Part shown: piece by piece, positions 1 through 8,978 of the stretch
Position numbering within the stretch: position 1 is the first letter of the stretch
Layout of the letters: each line of letters begins with the position of its first letter
Assembly: GCF_020281205.1 (NCBI RefSeq)
Contig: NZ_JACXZC010000032.1
Location: 1-33,187, forward strand
DNA from: Empedobacter stercoris
GTDB taxonomy: Bacteria > Bacteroidota > Bacteroidia > Flavobacteriales > Weeksellaceae
Direction of reading: 5' to 3'
Length of the DNA stretch: 33,187 nt
Notes under the pieces: generated by a model
The model's input: the letters and a program-made list of their open reading frames with translations, nothing else
The model's database searches: none
Told to the model about the DNA's origin: nothing
Program-made: the position numbers and the translations under genes

Positions 1-14
1 TTTAGCACTTGGCT

Positions 15-42
15 AATCATTGGGGGCTAGCCCCCAATGATT
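15..42. repeat. Perfect 28-bp palindrome, possible terminator
   Basis: Every base from 15 to 28 pairs with its partner in 29-42, with a GC-rich centre (five G, CTAG, five C). RNA from either strand would form a very stable hairpin. It lies 43 bases before the first gene and is followed only by a mixed T/A run, so it may be the terminator of a gene left of the window. An operator or element end is also possible. Confidence 0.5.
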
Positions 43-85
43 TAATTTGAGTTGCACTTATTTGTTGAACTTAGAATTTTATAAA

Positions 86-628
86 ATGTCAAAATATTTT
101 CTTTTTTTATTATTGATTTGTTCAGAAACTTTTGTGTTTAGTCAATTTCAAAACAAACAGCTTTTTGAAGAAGTCAAAAGATACGAAAACGGTAAAATAA
201 AAACTATCATTGGACTAAATGAATATGATAAAAGAGAAGGTATAACTTACGAATATTTTCCAAACGGTTTACTTTTTAGAGAAACAAGTTATGTAAATGA
301 CAAAAAAGAAGGCATGGAAATTACTTATTTTCCAAATTCCGTTATCGAAAGTAGAGGATTATTCATTAATGATTTAGCAGAAGGAGTATTCCAATATTTT
401 TATAAAAACGGAAAGCCATTTGCTACTTTAGTATTTCAAAACAATTTACTCGTAACTGCTAAAGATTGTTATACAAGCAAAGGTGAAATAGTATATTGCG
501 GACCTATAAATAATGGAAATGGTGTATTTTTAAAATATGACAAAAAAGGAAATCTAATTTCTAAAGATTACTACAAAAATGGAGTTTTTCAACGTTCAGA
601 ACATGTAGAAGTCAACTTAAAAAAGTAA
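86..628 (+). CDS. MORN-repeat (YwqK-like) exported protein
   Basis: About 180 residues. The ATG at 86 is preferred over the upstream start at 47 because it puts a clean signal peptide (MSKYFLFLLLICSETFVFSQ) at the N-terminus. The mature part has repeated units of the form tyrosine, x, asparagine-glycine followed by a G-x-x-x-Y stretch (near 'YENGKIK', 'YFPNGLLF', 'YKNGKPF'), typical of MORN_2 variant repeats often annotated as the YwqK antitoxin family. That label is inherited by homology; no toxin partner is visible. It is probably a periplasmic or surface protein with a beta-hairpin repeat fold. The function is unknown. Confidence 0.75.
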   Translation: MSKYFLFLLLICSETFVFSQFQNKQLFEEVKRYENGKIKTIIGLNEYDKREGITYEYFPNGLLFRETSYVNDKKEGMEITYFPNSVIESRGLFINDLAEGVFQYFYKNGKPFATLVFQNNLLVTAKDCYTSKGEIVYCGPINNGNGVFLKYDKKGNLISKDYYKNGVFQRSEHVEVNLKK

Positions 629-705
629 TAAATAGACAACTAAACGCCACCTTTTGTCTTTCAAAATCCTTACTTTTACAACAATTCAACAAAGAAAATT
701 TCAAA

Positions 706-3393
706 ATGGCTCAATTCATAGAAAATGTTGTAAAAGATTTATTGCATAATCAAACAAATTTTATCAATACGACTTTGGTCTTACCAGGAAAGCGTCCTAT
801 GCTTTTTTTTAGAGAAGAATTTCAACGTCAATCGCAAAATATCATTCTCCCTCAAATGAAAAGTATCGAGGAATTGATGAGCGAACTTTCTGGTTTAGAA
901 ATTATTTCTGGTATCAATCTTTGGTTCAAAGCCTATCAAGCTTATAAAAAAATCGTTGACAAACCAGATTCTTTCGAAGATTTTATCAAATGGGGACCAA
1001 CTGTTTTAAAAGACTTTGATGATATTGACGCTTCCTTGCAACCTGCGAATAAAGTGTTAGATTATTTGGTTTCGGTTGAACGAATCAATCAATGGGGTGA
1101 AGGAAAAATTGATATTGGTAAAAATGAAATCATTCAAAATCATTTAACTTTTTGGGGAATCGTTTCAAAGTTATACGTTCAATTGCAACAAGATTTACTT
1201 GATTCGAAGGAAGGTTATGCTGGAATGGTTTTTAGAATTGCGAGCGAAAAAGTCAACGAAATTGTTGAGAACAAAACTTCTCATTATGTATTTGCTGGTT
1301 TCAATGCATTAACGAAAGCAGAACAAGCACTTATTTTTAAATTAGAAAAAGAAAATTTAGCCACTTTATATTTTGATGCAGATAAATATTACTATGAAAA
1401 CCCCAATCAGGAGGCGGGTTCATTTTTAAGAAAATACAAAGAAAAAATAAAACCAATTAATTGGGTTGTTGATGAATTTTCGAAGCCAAAAAATTTACAC
1501 ACAATTGGTGTTGCAAAACAAGTTGGACAAGCAAAATACATCGCAGATTTAATCCGAAACCTGAACGACGATGAGATTAAAAATACAGCTTTAATTTTGG
1601 CTGATGAATCTATTTTACCTGCAATTCTAAATTCATTACCCGAAAATATTACACATCTTAATATCTCGATGGGAATTCCATTGCGTTCGGTTCCATTAGC
1701 ACAATTTTTCAAATCGATTTTCGAATTGCAGATGAATCGCGAAAAATTAGGAAAAGGATCGATGTTTTATTTCAAGAATGTTTTACAAATTCTCGAAAAC
1801 AAAACCTTATCTCATTTTAGTTCGGATAAAAGTCGACAACTAATTGATGAAATTCGTACTCAAAATCGAATATTCAATTCAGAGAAATCAATTCAAAATG
1901 CGTTAGAAAATTCTATTTTCAAATCCATTTTTCATATTCCAACATCTATTACAGCGTTTATTCATCATTTAAAAAATTGGACAGATGAATTATTGCATCA
2001 TCCTTCGATGAATGATTTGTTAACGAAAGAATACTTGTTCTTTTTCAAAAAAGTATTCAATCAATTACACGAAAACTTACTAGAAGTAAATGATATAAAA
2101 GATTATAGAACATTATTTTTGTTGTACAACAAAATCGTTTCTTCCGAATCTATTTCGTTTATTGGCGAACCATTGAAAGGTTTACAATTAATGGGACTTT
2201 TGGAAACACGTTTATTAAATTTTGACAACATTATCATGACTTCTGTAAATGATGAAATTTTGCCTTTGGGACGACAAAACAATACATTTATTCCGTATGA
2301 CATTCGCAAACAAATGAAATTGAATACATTTACCGAAAACGATTCGATTTATGCGTATCACTTTTACCGATTGATTCAACGTGCGAAAAATGCTTACTTT
2401 GTTTATGATACAGAAGCAGACGGAATGGGTTCTGGCGAAAAATCTCGCTTTTTAGCGCAAATAAAATTTGAAAGTCATCACAAGATGAAAGAAATTTTTG
2501 CTGCACCAAGTTTTGTTACAAAACCATTGAAAGAAATTATTGTTCCTAAAACAGATGAAACGATGAAAAAACTTTGGAATTGGGCAAAATATGGAATCTC
2601 TCCTTCTTCTCTTTCTTCTTATTTGCGTAATCCATTGGACTTTTATGAACAACGAATCTTCAATGTAAAAGAAGTTGAAGAGGCCGAAGAAACCGTAAGT
2701 GCAAGAACTTTAGGAAATATTGTACATGGTGCTTTAGAAGACTTATATCAACCTTATTTGAACCGAATTTTACACGAAAACGATTTCAAATTAATTGAAA
2801 AAGAAAAAGACAAGACTTTACAAGTTCATTTTCAGAAGGAATATAAAGATGGACATTTAGACAAAGGTCCAAACTATTTGATTTATAAAATTGCAGAACG
2901 AATTGTTGACGGTGTTTTGTCAAAAGATGTGAAAACGGCAAAAGAAAATGAATTTATCATTCAATCATTGGAATCAAAACACGAAGTAGATTTTACCTTG
3001 ACCAATGGAAAAGTAGTAAAACTTAAAGGTGTTATTGATCGTATTGATTCTGTTAACAATCAATTGCGAATTATTGATTACAAAACAGGTTATGCGAAAG
3101 ATATTTCGGTTAAAACAGAAGAAATCGAAGTTGTTTATCAAAAAGAAGATAAAGCGAAACAATTACAATTAATCTTTTATGCGCATTTGTTTTATGCAAA
3201 CGAAGAAAATCTGAATAAAGAAATTGAGTTATGTATTTATCCAATTAAATTTCCTAATAAAGAATTAATTAAACTTTCTGTCGATAGAAATTCAACTATA
3301 AATTATTCGATAGTGAAACACTCAACAGAACCAATGTCAAAATTAATTGAAGAAATTCTAAATCAAGAAATTCCATTCAAACAACCAGAATAG
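706..3393 (+). CDS. AddB-like PD-(D/E)XK exonuclease family protein
   Basis: 895 residues. The C-terminal third carries the RecB/AddB-type nuclease signature: GNIVHG with His674, Asp778 in GVIDRID, Asp791 and Lys793 in IIDYKTG, and a downstream QLQLIFY motif. The N-terminal part resembles a superfamily 1 helicase fold without a usable Walker A motif (PGKRPMLFFREEF at about residues 27-39), as in AddB, where this half is structural. The likely role is resection of double-strand DNA ends with an AddA-type helicase-nuclease, before RecA loading. No addA partner lies downstream; it may be left of the window or elsewhere. A perfect hairpin terminator follows at 3411. Confidence 0.85.
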   Translation: MAQFIENVVKDLLHNQTNFINTTLVLPGKRPMLFFREEFQRQSQNIILPQMKSIEELMSELSGLEIISGINLWFKAYQAYKKIVDKPDSFEDFIKWGPTVLKDFDDIDASLQPANKVLDYLVSVERINQWGEGKIDIGKNEIIQNHLTFWGIVSKLYVQLQQDLLDSKEGYAGMVFRIASEKVNEIVENKTSHYVFAGFNALTKAEQALIFKLEKENLATLYFDADKYYYENPNQEAGSFLRKYKEKIKPINWVVDEFSKPKNLHTIGVAKQVGQAKYIADLIRNLNDDEIKNTALILADESILPAILNSLPENITHLNISMGIPLRSVPLAQFFKSIFELQMNREKLGKGSMFYFKNVLQILENKTLSHFSSDKSRQLIDEIRTQNRIFNSEKSIQNALENSIFKSIFHIPTSITAFIHHLKNWTDELLHHPSMNDLLTKEYLFFFKKVFNQLHENLLEVNDIKDYRTLFLLYNKIVSSESISFIGEPLKGLQLMGLLETRLLNFDNIIMTSVNDEILPLGRQNNTFIPYDIRKQMKLNTFTENDSIYAYHFYRLIQRAKNAYFVYDTEADGMGSGEKSRFLAQIKFESHHKMKEIFAAPSFVTKPLKEIIVPKTDETMKKLWNWAKYGISPSSLSSYLRNPLDFYEQRIFNVKEVEEAEETVSARTLGNIVHGALEDLYQPYLNRILHENDFKLIEKEKDKTLQVHFQKEYKDGHLDKGPNYLIYKIAERIVDGVLSKDVKTAKENEFIIQSLESKHEVDFTLTNGKVVKLKGVIDRIDSVNNQLRIIDYKTGYAKDISVKTEEIEVVYQKEDKAKQLQLIFYAHLFYANEENLNKEIELCIYPIKFPNKELIKLSVDRNSTINYSIVKHSTEPMSKLIEEILNQEIPFKQPE

Positions 3394-3410
3394 TATTCAA
3401 CACACTATAA

Positions 3411-3447
3411 TAAAACCCTTTGTATCGTATTCTAATAAAGGGTTTTA
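3411..3447 (+). terminator. Intrinsic terminator after AddB-like gene
   Basis: TAAAACCCTTT (3411-3421) pairs perfectly with AAAGGGTTTTA (3437-3447) around a 15-nt loop. It sits 18 nt after the nuclease stop codon. Confidence 0.7.
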
Positions 3448-3501
3448 TATTTAATTAACGTATAATTCCATTTAAATTCTTAATATTTTGCTAAAAAATA
3501 G

Positions 3502-3509
3502 TAGTTTTG
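3502..3509 (+). promoter_or_regulatory. Candidate -7 box of symporter gene
   Basis: TAGTTTTG matches the Bacteroidota -7 consensus TAnnTTTG and lies 20 nt before the symporter ATG. The nearest upstream TTG (3488-3490) is only 11 nt away, so the -33 element is poor. Confidence 0.35.
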
Positions 3510-3529
3510 GAAAAGTTTAAAATCGCATA

Positions 3530-4801
3530 ATGAAAAATAACAAACTTTTTATAGCTATCATCGTTGCCTTGTTAATTGGTGTGGCTGTTGGTGGTTATGT
3601 ACATTACTACACCTCTCCAGAATTTATTAAAACATTTTCGACAAATATCAAATTACTTGGTACTGTTTTTATTCGACTTATTCAGATGATTATCGCGCCA
3701 TTAGTTTTTTCAACTTTAGTTGTAGGTATTGCTAAAATGGGTGATATGAAAATGGTTGGACGCGTTGGAGGGCGTGCCATGGGATGGTTTATTACAGCTT
3801 CACTTACTTCTTTGGTAATCGGTGCTGTTGTTGTAAATATAATGAAGCCTGGAGAAGGCATAAACATAGAAATGGATGCGAGTTCTGCTCAAGATTTATT
3901 AAAAGGACAAGCTTCATTAACATTAGAACATTTCATTACGCATATGATTCCAAAATCTGTTTTTGAAGCGTTTGCAACAAATGAAATTTTACAAATTGTA
4001 GTTTTCTCTATTTTCTTTGGAGTAGCCATGGCTGCTTACGGAAAAGAAGGAGAAATGATCACAAAAGCTTTAGATAAAATTTCGCATATCGTTCTAATCA
4101 TGGTTGGTTACGTAATGTGGACTGCACCATTGGGTGTTTTAGGAACTATTGCTGCTGCTATTGCAACTTACGGATTCGGAATTTTCGCATTATATGTTAA
4201 ATACTTAATCGCTTTTGTAATAGGAATCGCCTTATTGTGGTTAGTATTATGTATCGTTGGATACTTTATTTTAGGAAAACGTTTATTCGACTTATTAAGA
4301 CACATCAAAGCACCATTATTAATCGCTTTCTCAACAACTTCATCCGAAGCTGTTTTCCCTAAATTAGTAGAAGAATTAGAAAAATTCGGTGCCCAAAAGA
4401 AGATTATTTCATTCACTTTACCACTCGGATATTCCTTCAATTTAGATGGATCCATGATGTACATGACCTTCGCATCCTTATTTATTGCACAAGTTTATGG
4501 CATCCATATGCCAATCGAAAAACAAATCTTGATGTTATTGGTTTTAATGTTAACGTCAAAAGGTGTTGCAGGAGTGCCAAGAGCTTCATTGATTGTAGTT
4601 GTTGCAACTTGTTCGATGTTTGGAATTCCACCAGAAGGAATTGCTTTGATTTTACCAATAGACCACTTCTGTGACATGGCTCGTTCGATGACAAATGTAC
4701 TTGGAAACGCTTTATCTACGGTTGCTGTAGACAAATGGGAAGGACATGTTGCGATTGAACAGACTTACACACATGATGAAGATGATCATCAAAAAGCTTA
4801 A
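3530..4801 (+). CDS. Dicarboxylate/amino acid:cation symporter (DAACS)
   Basis: 423 residues with about eight hydrophobic segments plus re-entrant loops, the GltPh/DctA/GltP fold. Visible family motifs are the serine-rich HP1 tip (STTSSEAVFPKL), the TM7 motif NLDGSMMYM, the HP2 loop (SKGVAGVPRAS) and the TM8 binding motif. In TM8, Asp382, Arg385 and Asn389 line up with the GltPh substrate residues D394, R397 and N401, so the substrate probably has an acidic side chain (glutamate, aspartate or a C4-dicarboxylate). Asn393 stands where GltPh has the sodium ligand D405, which may point to different cation coupling. It is a single-gene unit with a strong terminator shared with the convergent gene. 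Choosing between GltP and DctA is not safe from sequence. Confidence 0.9.
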   Translation: MKNNKLFIAIIVALLIGVAVGGYVHYYTSPEFIKTFSTNIKLLGTVFIRLIQMIIAPLVFSTLVVGIAKMGDMKMVGRVGGRAMGWFITASLTSLVIGAVVVNIMKPGEGINIEMDASSAQDLLKGQASLTLEHFITHMIPKSVFEAFATNEILQIVVFSIFFGVAMAAYGKEGEMITKALDKISHIVLIMVGYVMWTAPLGVLGTIAAAIATYGFGIFALYVKYLIAFVIGIALLWLVLCIVGYFILGKRLFDLLRHIKAPLLIAFSTTSSEAVFPKLVEELEKFGAQKKIISFTLPLGYSFNLDGSMMYMTFASLFIAQVYGIHMPIEKQILMLLVLMLTSKGVAGVPRASLIVVVATCSMFGIPPEGIALILPIDHFCDMARSMTNVLGNALSTVAVDKWEGHVAIEQTYTHDEDDHQKA

Positions 4802-4820
4802 AAAAAATTGCTTTTCAATG

Positions 4821-4865
4821 TATAAAAACAAATGCGACCCGAAAATGGTCGCATTTGTTTTTATA
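4821..4865. terminator. Bidirectional terminator, 19-bp stem
   Basis: A perfect 19-bp stem (4821-4839 with 4847-4865) closes a 7-nt loop. A and T runs lie on both sides, so it works for the symporter (+) and the convergent GNAT gene (-). Confidence 0.8.
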
Positions 4866-4882
4866 ATCTTATTCGTTATAGA

Positions 4883-5200
4883 TTACAACTCATCGTATTT
4901 CGAAAAATTTGGATCAACAATTCTTTTCCAAACAGGATATTTTTTGATGTAAGCAAAAACATAAGGACAATACGGAAATAAGACGTTACCATGCTCTTCC
5001 AAATAAACCAATGTTTTTTCAACCAAAGCTGCAGCTACTCCTCTACCGCCCAATTCATCAGGAACTTCTGTATGTGTTAATTTGATTACATTGTCATCTT
5101 GCTTGTAATCAATAAACGCTATAAAACCATCAACATTTAGTTCAAACCTTACTGTTTTTTCATTCTTTACAACTTGTAAAGGAATTAATTCTTCATTCAT
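4883..5200 (-). CDS. Small GNAT N-acetyltransferase (YjdJ type)
   Basis: 105 residues, the length of the compact Gcn5-related YjdJ subfamily rather than a full GNAT (about 150). The acetyl-CoA pyrophosphate loop is visible as ELGGRGVAAALVEKTL, a form of the R-x-x-G-x-G/A motif. The ending CPYVFAYIKKYPVWKRIV is characteristic of this subfamily, whose conserved Cys-Pro is thought to help catalysis. The substrate is unknown. It is convergent with the symporter gene and apparently stands alone. Confidence 0.85.
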   Translation of the reverse strand: MNEELIPLQVVKNEKTVRFELNVDGFIAFIDYKQDDNVIKLTHTEVPDELGGRGVAAALVEKTLVYLEEHGNVLFPYCPYVFAYIKKYPVWKRIVDPNFSKYDEL

Positions 5201-5268
5201 GTTTATAAATTTTTTCTATTACAATAATCCATAAATTTTAGCGGTCTTTCATTGATGTACATCAAAAA

Positions 5269-5297
5269 AAAAGCAACCAAATCATTTGGTTGCTTTT
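5269..5297 (-). terminator. Terminator of metallophosphoesterase gene
   Basis: AAAAGCAACCAA (5269-5280) pairs with TTGGTTGCTTTT (5286-5297) around a 5-nt loop. On the minus strand it is followed by a run of T from the A tract at 5264-5271. Confidence 0.75.
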
Positions 5298-5307
5298 AGA
5301 TCTTATC

Positions 5308-6540
5308 TTAAATTGATTTTAATTCGATTACTGTAATTTCTGGCCAGACACCTACTCTACCAGGGTAAAAATGGTAACCAAAACCTCTATTCACATTGAT
5401 TATTTTTCCTTCAAAATCATAAAAACCTGCCCATTGTGGATAAACATATTGTGACGGGCTCCAACGTAAACCAATTTTCGGAACCTCAATCCCCAACTGC
5501 ATACCATGCGTATGTCCAGATAATGTTAAATCAAAATGTTTAGGATGATGCTTCAATATTTCGTTCCAATGCGAAGGATCATGAGATAATACAATTTTAA
5601 AATCATCAGTATTGACAGTGCGAGAAGCAACATCAATATCACCTAATTTCTTAAATCGTGTTCCCCAATTTTGAACACCAATCAACGAAATTTTTTCATT
5701 ATTTATTGTAATCAATCGATTTTCATTTAACAACAATTGCATTCCTATTTTAGGAAAAATCCCTTTAATCTTCTCGAAGTTTTCTTGCTTCTCTTCCTCT
5801 GATTTCCAATCCGAATACTCTCCATAATCGTGATTTCCTAAAACTGCATAATTGCCATATTTACCTTGTTTAATTTTCGAAAAAACATCGTACCATTTAT
5901 CCATTTCCCAGTAAAAATTGTTGACAATATCACCTGTAAATAACAATATATCAAACTCTTGTTGATTAATTAAATCTACGGCTTGCTTTATTTTTTCACG
6001 ATTATCCAAACTTCCCGAATGTATATCAGTAATATGTAAAATCTTAAATCCATCAAATGATTTTGGTAAACGTTCGTAAACCAGTTTTTTCTTAATGACT
6101 TTAAAATTATATTTCCCTAAAGTCATTCCATAAATCAAACTAAAAAAAGGTATAGAAGCTACTGTTAATCCAGTATTCATTACAAATTTTCGACGAGAAG
6201 GTAAATAAGAATCTGTTTTGGGTTGATGATTACTCATTCGATTTAATAACCAACCTAATCCTCTTATAATATCTTGAATTAGGAAAAATATAATCAAAAT
6301 TAAACGAGGAAAACCAAACAACATAAACAAACCTGTTCCCCACATTGTCGCTTGCGTTTGCCCTACATTACGGTCGAAAAAGATTAAATGATAGCCAAAA
6401 TTCGTCAAAACAAGAAGCCAAATGAGCATATTTCCAAAAAGGAAATACTTGTTGTGATAAAATTTTTTAAAGTTAAAATAGAGGTAAATTTCAAGTATTA
6501 CTGAAATAATTATTAGCGTGATAACACTATTGACAAACAT
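5308..6540 (-). CDS. Membrane-anchored metallophosphoesterase (YkuE-like)
   Basis: Calcineurin-like phosphoesterase. The dinuclear metal motifs are in order: HITDIHSG, LFTGDIVNN, LGNHDYGEY, a later SHDP and SGHTHGMQLG. The N-terminal 100 residues form about three membrane segments. They are followed by a twin-arginine-like stretch (PSRRKFVMNTG) and another hydrophobic segment before the catalytic domain, so the active site is probably periplasmic, as in YkuE relatives. I prefer the ATG at 6540, which starts at the first membrane helix and gives 410 residues; an in-frame ATG at 6600 would add 20 residues. The substrate is unknown. It is divergent from the COG0523 GTPase gene. Confidence 0.85.
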   Translation of the reverse strand: MFVNSVITLIIISVILEIYLYFNFKKFYHNKYFLFGNMLIWLLVLTNFGYHLIFFDRNVGQTQATMWGTGLFMLFGFPRLILIIFFLIQDIIRGLGWLLNRMSNHQPKTDSYLPSRRKFVMNTGLTVASIPFFSLIYGMTLGKYNFKVIKKKLVYERLPKSFDGFKILHITDIHSGSLDNREKIKQAVDLINQQEFDILLFTGDIVNNFYWEMDKWYDVFSKIKQGKYGNYAVLGNHDYGEYSDWKSEEEKQENFEKIKGIFPKIGMQLLLNENRLITINNEKISLIGVQNWGTRFKKLGDIDVASRTVNTDDFKIVLSHDPSHWNEILKHHPKHFDLTLSGHTHGMQLGIEVPKIGLRWSPSQYVYPQWAGFYDFEGKIINVNRGFGYHFYPGRVGVWPEITVIELKSI

Positions 6541-6664
6541 TACTTTGATTGATTTTAAACAAAAATAAAACAATTCCAGAAATAAATTACTTTTCATCAT
6601 ATTCTTAACAGAACATTATAAAATTTATAGATAATTTAGGCTAAAAATTTGCTTGATAAAAACG

Positions 6665-6672
6665 TAACTTTG
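6665..6672 (+). promoter_or_regulatory. Candidate -7 box of COG0523 GTPase gene
   Basis: TAACTTTG matches TAnnTTTG exactly and lies 23 nt before the ATG. No TTG is found at the ideal distance; the nearest (6649-6651) is 13 nt upstream. Confidence 0.4.
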
Positions 6673-6695
6673 TAAAACATTTATAAGCATAAATT

Positions 6696-7934
6696 ATGGA
6701 AAATAGATTACCTGTAACGGTACTTTCTGGATTTCTTGGAAGCGGAAAAACGACACTTCTCAATCATATATTACACAACAAAAAAGGATTAAAAGTTGCG
6801 GTTATCGTAAACGACATGGGAGCGGTAAATATTGATGCACAAATGGTATCTCGTGAAAATGATTTGATTCAAACCGATGAAAAATTGGTTGAATTGAGCA
6901 ATGGTTGTGTTTGTTGTGAATTGCGTGAAGATTTAATCGTTGAAATCGAAAAATTAGCAAAATCTGGCAAATATGATTACTTAGTAATCGAGAGCTCTGG
7001 TATTTCTGATCCAGGACCAATCGCACAATCATTAGATTTTGTTTCGCCTGATGGAAAAATAGATTTACCAAAAGTTGCTCGTTTAGATACTTTGGTGACA
7101 GTAGTTGACGCTTATAATTTCTTCAAAAACTTAGGAACTGATGAAGATGTTTTTGATCGTGGATTTACAGAAAACAGAGAAGATAATCGTCCAATTGTCA
7201 ACTTATTAATTGATCAAATTGAATTCTCTAATATCATCATTCTAAACAAAATGGATTTAGTCGAAGAAGAAACCTTGATGAATATCGAAGCGTTTGTTAC
7301 AAAATTAAATCCTACGGCTAAAATAATTCCTGCAAGTTTTTCGCATGTTGAATTGACTGAAATATTAAATACAAATTTATTTGATTTCGAAAAAATTCAA
7401 GACATGGATGCGTGGGTAAAATTATTGGAAGAACAAGAACACGAAGAGCATCACCACCATCATGATCACGAATGTGGAGCGCATTGTACACATGAACATC
7501 ACGATCATTTAGAAGAAAAATATGGAATGACTTCTTTTGTTTACAGACAAAAAATTCCGTTTCATGCAGAACGTTTTTTAACGTATTTGAATGATGATTT
7601 CCCTGCTACTATTTACCGTTCGAAAGGATTATTTTGGTTAGCAAATCGTCCCGATGAAGCTATTTTCTTAAGTCAAGCCGGTGGTAGTATCCGAATTGAT
7701 CCTGCAGGAGCTTGGTGGTGTTCGATGCCATATGACGAAAGAATTCAGTTTGCAGCTTATCAATTTAATCAAAAACAAATTGATGCAAAATGGTCGAAGG
7801 AATGGGGAGATCGAATGATTGAACTTGTATTTATTGGGCAAGGATTAGATAAAGAAAAAATAACAGAAGAATTAAATTCTTGTTTATTAAACGAACAAGA
7901 AATTGCTGAATGGCAAGCGAAACATAATTCATAA
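6696..7934 (+). CDS. COG0523/CobW family G3E GTPase, likely metallochaperone
   Basis: 412 residues. The P-loop is GFLGSGKTT (residues 12-20) and the metal-binding GCVCC motif has Cys71, Cys73 and Cys74. The base-recognition motif NKMDL and the C-terminal CobW domain (GLFWLANRP ... WCSMPYDER) are also present. A His/Cys-rich insert at about residues 247-272 ([13 protein letters not shown]) lies between the two domains and is a probable metal buffer, usually for zinc. Members with such inserts (ZigA, ZagA, ZNG1) deliver zinc to client enzymes; others serve nitrile hydratase or cobalamin synthesis. No cobalamin or nitrile hydratase genes are nearby, so zinc handling is the better inference. A Zur site was not recognised upstream. 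Confidence 0.9.
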   Translation: MENRLPVTVLSGFLGSGKTTLLNHILHNKKGLKVAVIVNDMGAVNIDAQMVSRENDLIQTDEKLVELSNGCVCCELREDLIVEIEKLAKSGKYDYLVIESSGISDPGPIAQSLDFVSPDGKIDLPKVARLDTLVTVVDAYNFFKNLGTDEDVFDRGFTENREDNRPIVNLLIDQIEFSNIIILNKMDLVEEETLMNIEAFVTKLNPTAKIIPASFSHVELTEILNTNLFDFEKIQDMDAWVKLLEEQEHEEHHHHHDHECGAHCTHEHHDHLEEKYGMTSFVYRQKIPFHAERFLTYLNDDFPATIYRSKGLFWLANRPDEAIFLSQAGGSIRIDPAGAWWCSMPYDERIQFAAYQFNQKQIDAKWSKEWGDRMIELVFIGQGLDKEKITEELNSCLLNEQEIAEWQAKHNS

Positions 7935-7937
7935 ACC

Positions 7938-7967
7938 AAAAATCTCGCTATAACAGCGAGATTTTTT
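7938..7967. terminator. Bidirectional terminator between GTPase and cydB
   Basis: A 12-bp perfect stem (7938-7949 with 7955-7966) encloses a 5-nt loop, with A/T runs on both sides. It fills the gap between the two convergent stop codons. Confidence 0.8.
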
Positions 7968-8975
7968 CTATATTTTTTGTTTTTGATTGAATGAATAAAT
8001 CAAGTAAAACAAGAATGGTAAAATAAATATCGAACCGAGTAATAATGCCCAAGCTAACATATTTATCGTACTCAACGCACCGTAATCTGTTAATAAAGAT
8101 AACGTTGATCCATCCTTGAATAAAACCAAATTTGGAAAGTGAGAATAAGTTGCCGCAAATAAAATCATCATCACAATAATTCCTGCGTAAACTTTTAGCC
8201 ATGTATCTTTCGCTTGATTTAATGATTTTAGTAGTAACACAATCGAAATTGAAGCGATACCAACTGCTATATATCCATAAATCTCTGATGTTATCCAGCT
8301 AAATAACGGAATGTTTTTCCAAATTGAAACAGCAAAAACAAATGCGCCTGCTACAAAAATCAATGCGGTATAAATTTTCGCACGTTTTCTTAAAATCACT
8401 TTATCTTCATCATTTTTTACAGTTTGAATTGAATAAACCGAAGCCAAGAAAGCACAAATCACAACAGTGAATAAGCCAACTGAAAAATTAAACCAAGTCA
8501 ACCACGAAAAAATATAAGCATCTTGAAAAGTTTGCGCATTAACATCAATACTTCCCGAAACAATAGAACCAGCAATTATACCTAAAAATAATGGTGTTAC
8601 AACACTCGAATAAGTAAAAATTACATCATACAAATTGTGCCATTTATCATTAATTGCATCATAATTTCTGAAAGTAAACGATGTTCCTCTTGCAATAATT
8701 CCCAATAACATGATTACTAACGGGATGTGCAAATAATTTGAGATTTCTGCATACATCTTAGGAAAACCAACAAATAAAATAACAATGACAATGATTAACC
8801 ACATGTGATTTGCCTCCCAAATTGGTCCAATCGAATTGTACATAATCTTCTGCGTTCTTTTTTTATAACTCTTTTCCGAAAATAATTCAACTATCCCTGC
8901 ACCAAAATCAGCGCCTCCTAAAATGAGGTACAAACAGATGGCAACCCACAAAAATGCTATTACTACGTAAATCAT
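7968..8975 (-). CDS. cydB: Cytochrome bd quinol oxidase subunit II
   Basis: 335 residues with about eight or nine membrane helices. It opens with the family-typical first helix (LGGADFGAGIVELF) and continues with the conserved EANHMW motif in helix 2. CydB is the non-catalytic partner that stabilises the haem-bearing CydA in the inner membrane. It starts 3 nt after the cydA stop, so the two are cotranscribed and probably translationally coupled. No cydX-like small gene follows; a strong terminator starts at the stop codon. Confidence 0.95.
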   Translation of the reverse strand: MIYVVIAFLWVAICLYLILGGADFGAGIVELFSEKSYKKRTQKIMYNSIGPIWEANHMWLIIVIVILFVGFPKMYAEISNYLHIPLVIMLLGIIARGTSFTFRNYDAINDKWHNLYDVIFTYSSVVTPLFLGIIAGSIVSGSIDVNAQTFQDAYIFSWLTWFNFSVGLFTVVICAFLASVYSIQTVKNDEDKVILRKRAKIYTALIFVAGAFVFAVSIWKNIPLFSWITSEIYGYIAVGIASISIVLLLKSLNQAKDTWLKVYAGIIVMMILFAATYSHFPNLVLFKDGSTLSLLTDYGALSTINMLAWALLLGSIFILPFLFYLIYSFNQKQKI

Positions 8976-8978
8976 ATT

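Noticed and set aside
47-85. N-terminal extension of the MORN protein
   Set aside because: It would place 13 residues before a good signal peptide; the ATG at 86 fits better.
1407-1712. Minus-strand open frames inside the AddB-like gene
   Set aside because: They are shadows of a long, well-supported gene; the translations have no recognisable domains.
4746-4952. Short plus-strand open frame over the end of the symporter gene
   Set aside because: It overlaps the symporter, the terminator and the GNAT gene in other frames and has no family character.
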